A stretch of 13,109 nucleotides of DNA. Source: Verrucomicrobiota bacterium. Lineage in GTDB: Bacteria > Verrucomicrobiota > Verrucomicrobiia > Opitutales > Opitutaceae. The DNA lies in assembly GCA_030832235.1 (NCBI GenBank), contig JAURJO010000398.1, positions 1 to 13,109 on the forward strand. Direction: 5' to 3'. Position numbers and translations under genes: made by a program. Positions 8,046 to 13,109 of this stretch are shown here, piece by piece. Within the stretch, counting starts at the first letter, position 1. Every line of letters begins with the position of its first letter. The notes below the pieces were generated by a model that was not told the origin of the DNA, ran no database searches, and saw nothing but the letters and a program-made list of their open reading frames with translations.

Positions 8046-11000
8046 TCAAAACGAGGCTTTGGCGCCTACGGTGTAATTGGCGCCGAAGGCGGAGGCCTGC
8101 TGGAGTCTCGCCCATTGCGGCAGGCGGGCGGATTCGCGCGCGGTGATGCGGCCGGCGTTGAACAGGTTGGTGCCGGAGGCGAAGAGCGAAAGGCGCCGCG
8201 TGAGCCGGTATTCCGCGGTGGCGTCGAACAGGCTGCGCTCCTCGATGTAGGACTGCCCGGGCTCGCCACCGAGCGTCGTGAGCGCGCCGTCGATCCGGCC
8301 CTCGAAGTTCCAGCCGAAGCCGAGGCGCAGTCCAGAGTTCTGGTAATTCAGCATCGTGGACGCCTTCTGCCGGCTCATCGCGCCCCAGCCGCCCCGCTGG
8401 CCGTCGGCGTCGGAAAGGTTGAGCGAACCGCGCAGGCTGAATCCGCGCGCGAAACGGGGCAGCACTGGGTCCAAACCGACTCGCACCTCGAACTCCCAGC
8501 CAGACACGATCGCCTTGCCGGAATTGAACGACGTGCTGGCGGTCCAGCCGACATATTCGGGCTCGAGACCCACGGAGGCGGCCTCGGCTGGCGTTTCCAG
8601 CAGCTCGGATCGCGAGACCACGAAGTCGCGGATGAACTTCCGGTAATAGCCGACGGCGACGTAGCCACCCGTCAGATAGTACTCGATCCGCGCATCGTAA
8701 TTGTCGGCGCTCCACGGCTTGAGCTGGGGATTTCGGATCGTGACCGTGCCCAGCGAACCGAGCGCGGGGTCGGTGATGTTGCTCGGGCTCACCGTGGTCG
8801 ACGGCAGCAAACTCGCGGCGAAGTCGGGCCGGGCCTGGGTCGCCGCGTACGCCAGTTTGAAGGAGATGTTTTCGGTGATGGACAGGGACGAGTGCAGACT
8901 GGGGTAGACGCCTTCCTTTTCGCCGCGCCCGACGGCGCCATTGCGGTGGTAGATGAGCTTCGCCTCCGCAAGGCTCCCGGCGGCCCCCGCCTCGGGTCTC
9001 CGTACTCGGGCGCCGTTGACGAGGAGGAACGAGCCGTCGGGCTTGCGCTGAAAAACCTCCGTGGGTGTCTGCAGGAAGCCGTAGCCCAAGCCGCGCGAGC
9101 GTTCGTAACGGGCGCCGCCCACGAGGCCGAGCCGGTTGGAGAAAAGCCGCGTCTCGCCCATGAGATAGAGCGCGTCGACCGTTTCGGTGAGTTTGTTCAC
9201 GCTCTCGGCGCTGCGCCGGTAGGAGATGGCCTCCTCGTAGCGGAAATACTCGGGGTGCGCTTTGAACAGCTGGTAGTACTTCCCCATGTTGAGGTGCTCC
9301 ACCGGCGGATAGCCGTACTCGGCGTCGGGCGCCTTGCGGTACGTGTCGGCGGCGATCACGCCCGCGCGATCATCGGGAGAATCGGCCACGCCGTCTGGTC
9401 CGAGGTAGGTCCAGGTGTTGAGGTCCATGCGCTTCCGGTCCCGCTTCTCCCGCCGGTAGTTCGCGCCGAGCTCGAGGCTGAAGGGCACGCGGGTGCCGAA
9501 GTCGCGGCGCAGCTTGGCGTAGGCCGACGCCACATCGCCCTGGATCAGACGCGGACGCGACGTGGCGGCGCGCAGCGAGTAATTGTCGGCCCGGCTCCAA
9601 TCGACCGCCTGCCCGGCGGCGTCGGTCGCCTCGATGCGACCCGGTAGCATCCAGTTAAGGTCGAGAAAGTTCACGGTGACGTTCGCGATGCGCGGGTTGC
9701 GTCCTTCTTGGTCGGAAGGGGATGAAAAGAAGCCGTTCTCGGTGTCCTTGAACTCGGAGATCGAGCGTGAAGCGTTGGCGGCCGCCTCGGCCTGCCATGC
9801 TCCCCGCCGCCATTTGGCGATCAGGCCGGCGTTGGAATTGGTGGCGTACTCGTCGCGCCAGGCCTCGAGTTGGTTCACGTAGGTGAACGTACCGGTCCCT
9901 CGGGCGCCCATCGAACGGGTGCTGTCATTGTAGGTGGTCGCGCCGGTGTTGGCCTGGAAGCGGACGTCCGCCCGGTGCAACGAGTCGAGACGCGTGTACG
10001 AGACGAACGGCGTGAGGGTGAGTTCGGGTGCCGGGCGCCAGTCGACGCGGAGGCTGAGGGGGATGCGGACGCGGCGGGAGTAGGATTGGTGGAGGAGCGA
10101 ATTGGTCATCGCCGGATTTTGGATACCCGGCGTTCCGGCGACCGGGTTGGCGTTGCTCGCCGCCGTGCCGTAATTGTACGTCGGCACGGCGTAGTGCCAC
10201 GGCATCATCACGTCGCCGTAGCCGATCCCGAGCGTGTAGCCGAGGTTGCGCGATAGCGGGTCCACCAGGCTGAAATCGAAACTGGGACGGATCTTCCGGG
10301 TGAGCTCGTCGCCGGGGCCGCCCGTGCGCCGGAGCGTGAGATCGTAGCTGTTGGCATTGAACGAGGCCCGCAGGTTGATCTCCCGGCGCGCGTACTCGAA
10401 CGCCGTGCGGCGGACCATGTTCACGGAACCGCCGATCGCATTGGCGCTGTCGGAGGGCAGGGGGACCTTCCTGACCTCGATACGCGCGATCCCGACGGTG
10501 CTCGACTGGGTAAGGCGCGGCGCGCGGGTGTTCTCACGCTCGTCCGCGAAGACCGAGGCCTCGGCCAACCCGTCGGAAGTGACCTCGGTCTTGTCGGAAC
10601 TGAGGCCACGGACGTTGATGCGGATGATGTCGCTGCCCTGATACTCGACGCCGACCCCAGGCAGGTATTTCACGAATTCGCCGATGTTGTTCTGGGCGAT
10701 CTCGCCCATGGAGTCGGTCGAGGTGACGTTCTTGAGATTGCGGGAGTAGCGCTGCTCGTTGGCGGAAATGGATTCGGCGTCGAGTTCACGCGCGGCGTTG
10801 ACGCGGAACTCGTCGAGCCGGACGACGCCAGTAGGGGCCAACGTGAGATTCAAATCGGTCCGGCGGCCGGCGACGATCACGACCTGCTCCTCTCGGGGAG
10901 TCAGCTCCGTGAAGGTCACGACAACCGTCGCGGGTCCGGCGGGAATGCCACTGAGAAGGTAGGCGCCCGCCTCATCGGTGAAGGTTTGCAGGTTCGTTCC

Positions 11001-11150
11001 CTTGATGCCGACGCGGGCCTGGTTGACGTAGCGGTTGGTGGTTTGGTTCAGCACCCGCCCCGTGAGGTCTCCGGTCTCGGCGGCGCGCAAGAGAGACGTG
11101 AGCACAGTCAGGGCGGCGAGGATCGACGTGGGTAGGGTCAGGCGGGTCAT
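8046..11150 (-). CDS. TonB-dependent receptor C with N-terminal carboxypeptidase-regulatory-like domain
   Basis: A complete receptor of 1034 residues. Residues 1-24 form a signal peptide (hydrophobic 'SILAALTVLTSLL', cleavage near 'RAAE'). Residues ~27-106 form a carboxypeptidase-D-regulatory-like/CNA-B-like beta domain ('GDLTGRVLNQTTN', 'GTNLQTFTDEAGAYLLSGIP', then 'AGRRTDLNLTLAP'), the domain also found at the front of SusC-type receptors. A pre-plug segment 'VVRLDEFRVN' (109-118) is the candidate TonB box. The plug runs roughly 150-250, with 'NNIGEFVKYLPGVGVEY' (154-170), 'IRINVRGLSSDKTEVTSDG' (176-194) and 'VRKVPLPSDSANAIGGSVN' (226-244). This plug style is like the long Caulobacter/Xanthomonas carbohydrate receptors (TIGR01782-like). 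The barrel ends 'NYTVGAKASF'. A carbohydrate substrate is my inference from that likeness and the neighbouring sulfatase. No SusD-like lipoprotein is adjacent. No Shine-Dalgarno is visible before ATG 11150; the 211-bp gap upstream holds a repeated symmetric motif. Confidence 0.92.
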   Translation of the reverse strand: MTRLTLPTSILAALTVLTSLLRAAETGDLTGRVLNQTTNRYVNQARVGIKGTNLQTFTDEAGAYLLSGIPAGPATVVVTFTELTPREEQVVIVAGRRTDLNLTLAPTGVVRLDEFRVNAARELDAESISANEQRYSRNLKNVTSTDSMGEIAQNNIGEFVKYLPGVGVEYQGSDIIRINVRGLSSDKTEVTSDGLAEASVFADERENTRAPRLTQSSTVGIARIEVRKVPLPSDSANAIGGSVNMVRRTAFEYARREINLRASFNANSYDLTLRRTGGPGDELTRKIRPSFDFSLVDPLSRNLGYTLGIGYGDVMMPWHYAVPTYNYGTAASNANPVAGTPGIQNPAMTNSLLHQSYSRRVRIPLSLRVDWRPAPELTLTPFVSYTRLDSLHRADVRFQANTGATTYNDSTRSMGARGTGTFTYVNQLEAWRDEYATNSNAGLIAKWRRGAWQAEAAANASRSISEFKDTENGFFSSPSDQEGRNPRIANVTVNFLDLNWMLPGRIEATDAAGQAVDWSRADNYSLRAATSRPRLIQGDVASAYAKLRRDFGTRVPFSLELGANYRREKRDRKRMDLNTWTYLGPDGVADSPDDRAGVIAADTYRKAPDAEYGYPPVEHLNMGKYYQLFKAHPEYFRYEEAISYRRSAESVNKLTETVDALYLMGETRLFSNRLGLVGGARYERSRGLGYGFLQTPTEVFQRKPDGSFLLVNGARVRRPEAGAAGSLAEAKLIYHRNGAVGRGEKEGVYPSLHSSLSITENISFKLAYAATQARPDFAASLLPSTTVSPSNITDPALGSLGTVTIRNPQLKPWSADNYDARIEYYLTGGYVAVGYYRKFIRDFVVSRSELLETPAEAASVGLEPEYVGWTASTSFNSGKAIVSGWEFEVRVGLDPVLPRFARGFSLRGSLNLSDADGQRGGWGAMSRQKASTMLNYQNSGLRLGFGWNFEGRIDGALTTLGGEPGQSYIEERSLFDATAEYRLTRRLSLFASGTNLFNAGRITARESARLPQWARLQQASAFGANYTVGAKASF

Positions 11151-11161
11151 GGGATGGGGTG

Positions 11162-11213
11162 CGGTATCACCGAAGGAGGGTGTCCGGATTAAAGCGAGCG
11201 CCGGTAATCACCG
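11162..11213. repeat. Pair of near-identical symmetric motifs upstream of receptor C (possible operator pair)
   Basis: On the plus strand CGGTATCACCG lies at 11162-11172 and CGGTAATCACCG at 11202-11213, identical except for one inserted A. Each has outer arms CGGT/ACCG that read the same on both strands, so each is itself nearly palindromic. They start 40 bp apart and lie about 11 and 51 bp upstream of the receptor C start codon. This arrangement would suit a dimeric repressor or activator, but with only two copies and a high-GC background it could be chance. Confidence 0.3.
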
Positions 11214-11361
11214 TTTGTTTTTGGGGATTGCGGCCCGAGTGGATCCCCGCGTCCGACGAGGCGTGTCAGACAATCGGGGCCGTGGTTTCGGCTTCGGGCT
11301 CTGTGCCGCACGTTGGGGGTGAGTGTCCGGCCTGCCTTGGGGTGCATGAACCGGGACGTGC

Positions 11362-12345
11362 TTACCCTTTTGGCCGAGCACCGGGCGTGCGGGGCGACCC
11401 GGCATCGAGCGGCTCGATCTCACCTTCGCGGGCGACTTTCATCCCGGCGGCCACGATTTCACGCGAAGCAGCGGAGGTGGGATCCAATGCGGGGTTGGTG
11501 TGATTGAGGTGGATGAAGCGGATCTTCGCGCGTTCGGCGGCGGGGAGGGACGCGAACCGGAGCAGGCTGTGGCGAATGAAGGGATGCGGGAAGCCGGTCA
11601 TGTCCCGTCCCGGAATCTCCCCGTTGGCGAAAAAGGTGCCGTCGATGTAGGCGAGGTTGACCGAGGCGATGAGGTCCTCGATGCGCACGCCCTGCGCGTC
11701 GAGTTGTTCCCACGAGTCGATGTCGGGAATGAACAGCGCCGCGCGCCCGCGACCCTGGATGCGGAACCCGACAACTTCGGAATACTCCTGGCGATGGGGC
11801 ACGGAGATCGGTGTGACGGAGAGCCCCTCGGTGAGCTCAACGGCGACATCGGCGGCCAGCGGCCGGAGCTCGATGTTGCCGTACCGCACGAGCTGGTCCC
11901 AAGGCCCGTTACGGTGGAGAAACTCCGTCATTTTAGGCATCGCCCATACGGGAACCGCCTTCGCGCCCATGGACTCGTGGCCGAGAAACATGAGGCCGGT
12001 GTAGTGCCCGATGTGCGCGTGGGTCAGGAAGACGCCGTCGAGCGCGGGGCGGTCCGCGCCTCCGGACGCGCGCCGGAGATCGAGCAGCTGGCGTCGGAAA
12101 TCCGGGGTCGCGTCGATCATCCACCTTCGTCCGGAGCGCGGCTCGAAAAGGCCCAGGCAGGCGACGTGGCGCGCCTTGGCTGCGTCGTCCCAGCGGGCAT
12201 CGCCGAATCGGCCGGCTTGCGGTGCACCGCCATCCTGGGCGATGCCGAGCACGATCAGGGATGCTCCGTCGAGAGATGCCGCGGCGGCCACGGGCGGCGG
12301 GAGGAGGATCAGCGCGAGCAGCTGCGTGAGACGGCCGAGGGACAT
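11362..12345 (-). CDS. Exported metallo-beta-lactamase-fold hydrolase, PqqB-like
   Basis: A complete 327-residue protein of the metallo-beta-lactamase fold, in the branch that includes coenzyme PQQ biosynthesis protein B. Residues 1-23 look like a Sec signal peptide ('LTQLLALILLPPPVAAAA'), so it is predicted to be periplasmic or envelope-bound. The fold motifs follow in order: 'LIVLGIAQDGGAPQ' (30-43), 'MIDATPDFRRQL' with D78, the metal loop 'THAHIGHYTGL' with H109, H111 and H114 (Gly113 replaces the usual Asp of HxHxDH), 'ISVPHRQ' with H184, 'FIPDID' with D208 and D210, 'YIDGTFF' with D235, and a late 'FIHLNHTNP' with H279 and H282. This is richer in metal ligands than a dead homologue would be. 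The real substrate is unknown, and no pqqA, C, D or E is visible, so PQQ synthesis is unlikely to be its job here. It lies 66 bp after the sulfatase and may share its transcript. The start has no clear Shine-Dalgarno, but the signal peptide supports it. Confidence 0.85.
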   Translation of the reverse strand: MSLGRLTQLLALILLPPPVAAAASLDGASLIVLGIAQDGGAPQAGRFGDARWDDAAKARHVACLGLFEPRSGRRWMIDATPDFRRQLLDLRRASGGADRPALDGVFLTHAHIGHYTGLMFLGHESMGAKAVPVWAMPKMTEFLHRNGPWDQLVRYGNIELRPLAADVAVELTEGLSVTPISVPHRQEYSEVVGFRIQGRGRAALFIPDIDSWEQLDAQGVRIEDLIASVNLAYIDGTFFANGEIPGRDMTGFPHPFIRHSLLRFASLPAAERAKIRFIHLNHTNPALDPTSAASREIVAAGMKVAREGEIEPLDAGSPRTPGARPKG

Positions 12346-12411
12346 TGCGAGGTCAGGATGGGTTATGGATGCGGATAGGAAGCCGGAGCTCGGTCCCGAC
12401 TCCCGTCGTCG

Positions 12412-13109
12412 TCACCTGGCGGGAGTGAAATATTTTCGGATGATCCAGTCGGGTTGCCACTGATCCGGCTTCCGTTCCCTGCCGGTAAGATCGATCCGAG
12501 GCGGCGGAGTGCTTCCTTCGTTCACCACGAGCGTGTCGCCGACTTTTTGCTGCCAGGCTTTCATCGCGGCGGAGAGTCGGGCCACGTGAGCCACGTTCGC
12601 GGGATCGTCGTACACGGAGCGGGTTTCGTCGGGATCGTTTCGCAGGTCGAACAGCTGGCTGTAACCGAGCTTCGGATAACGGATGAGCTTCCAGCGCTCG
12701 TCGCGCACGGCGCGCTGCACCTGGATGTAGGGCAGGAAGACCGTGTCGCGAATCCTCTCCTTTTTGCCTTCCCAGAGCGGGCGTACGCTTTCGCCGAACA
12801 CACCGGCGGGGGGCGCGATACCGGTGAGGTCGCAGAGCGTCGGGAAGATATCGAGCAGGTAGGTGAAGGACTCGATCGTACGCCCGCGGGGAATTCCCGG
12901 ACCGCGGATGATGAACGGTACCCGCATCGAAGGCTCGAAGACGTTCTGCTTGCCGAGGAGGCCGTGGCTGCCGAGCGCGAGGCCGTTGTCGGCCGCGTAG
13001 ACGATGATTGTGTTTTCGGCGAAACCGCGCGCCTCGAGGGTCGCAAGAATGCGTCCGATCTGGGCGTCGAGATGGCGTACCATCGCGTAATACTCGGCGA
13101 GCTGGTCCC
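12412..13109 (-). CDS. Sulfatase (formylglycine-dependent, S1-type), C-terminal part; 5' end outside window
   Basis: The frame is open through the right edge; the residues before the Met at 13083 ('DQLAEYYA') continue the sulfatase pattern, so that Met is internal. About 232 residues are present, roughly the C-terminal half of an arylsulfatase-like enzyme that hydrolyses sulfate esters. Visible family marks are 'YYAMVRHLDAQIGRIL', 'VYAADNG' with the calcium-site Asp-Asn encoded at 12985-12990, 'GSHGLLGKQN' with His at 12964-12966 and Lys at 12949-12951, 'MRVPFIIRGPGI', 'YLLDIFPTLCDLTGI' and the C-terminal subdomain 'RWKLIRYPK...QLFDLRNDPDE'. The C-x-P/A-x-R site that is converted to formylglycine lies outside the window, so activity cannot be confirmed. 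These motifs do not settle whether the substrate is a sulfated polysaccharide, a monosaccharide sulfate or another ester. It probably heads the minus-strand gene group, followed after 66 bp by the PqqB-like gene. Confidence 0.93.
   Translation of the reverse strand, partial: DQLAEYYAMVRHLDAQIGRILATLEARGFAENTIIVYAADNGLALGSHGLLGKQNVFEPSMRVPFIIRGPGIPRGRTIESFTYLLDIFPTLCDLTGIAPPAGVFGESVRPLWEGKKERIRDTVFLPYIQVQRAVRDERWKLIRYPKLGYSQLFDLRNDPDETRSVYDDPANVAHVARLSAAMKAWQQKVGDTLVVNEGSTPPPRIDLTGRERKPDQWQPDWIIRKYFTPAR

Noticed and set aside
7966..8715. In-frame extension of receptor B by 250 codons upstream, giving a 1297-residue reading frame.
   Set aside because: The extension runs through the 3' end of receptor C in another frame, is Arg/Pro/Ala-rich without domain features, and would bury the receptor B signal peptide inside the protein.
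8115..9647. Long plus-strand open frame of 510 codons opposite receptor C.
   Set aside because: It is an antisense shadow with low-complexity Arg/Gly/Val/Glu composition and no family motif.
11500..12378. Plus-strand open frame of 292 codons opposite the PqqB-like gene.
   Set aside because: It is antisense to a gene with an ordered set of metal-binding motifs; the shadow has none.
1..13109. A defence system, biosynthetic cluster, CRISPR array or mobile element as the hidden novel system.
   Set aside because: Every gene fits uptake or periplasmic processing of nutrients; no integrase, transposase, regularly spaced repeats, nuclease or toxin-antitoxin pair was seen on either strand.

Overview
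The window looks like chromosomal DNA from a high-GC Gram-negative polysaccharide degrader, most plausibly a member of the Verrucomicrobiota near Opitutaceae. This taxon is inferred from style, not from a marker gene. The clues are four large TonB-dependent receptors in 13 kb, a 'VxLxxFxV' segment ahead of the plug in each of the three complete receptors, no SusD partner, a Tat-exported TIM-barrel sugar isomerase-like protein and a formylglycine-type sulfatase. No rRNA, tRNA, CRISPR array, insertion sequence or phage gene was seen.

Layout. On the plus strand at the left edge lies the 3' part of a TonB-dependent receptor (1-1200). After 104 bp comes a Tat-signal TIM-barrel protein of the xylose isomerase/sugar phosphate epimerase superfamily (1305-2198). 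These two may form an operon. A 217-bp convergent gap (2199-2415) follows and carries an imperfect 11-bp-stem hairpin at 2344-2372. Everything to the right is on the minus strand. Read in the direction of transcription it runs: sulfatase (13109-12412, 5' end outside the window), exported PqqB-like metallo-beta-lactamase-fold protein (12345-11362), receptor C with an N-terminal carboxypeptidase-regulatory-like domain (11150-8046), receptor B (7965-4822) and siderophore-receptor-like receptor A (4674-2416). Gaps between the minus-strand genes are 66, 211, 80 and 147 bp. All are under 300 bp. The 211-bp and 147-bp gaps carry the only candidate regulatory symmetry seen.

How the genes may work together. 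TonB receptors import oligosaccharides, chelated metals or cofactors across the outer membrane. The sulfatase would strip sulfate esters from a polymer or glycoconjugate. The exported TIM-barrel and MBL-fold proteins would act on the released small molecules in the periplasm. This resembles a SusD-free nutrient-acquisition cluster, but no glycoside hydrolase or lyase lies inside the window, so the substrate cannot be named. I found no clear evidence of a wholly new system. The less ordinary items are the exported PqqB-like protein with no other pqq genes, the Tat-exported TIM-barrel protein with altered metal-site positions, and the shared pre-plug motif in three otherwise different receptors.
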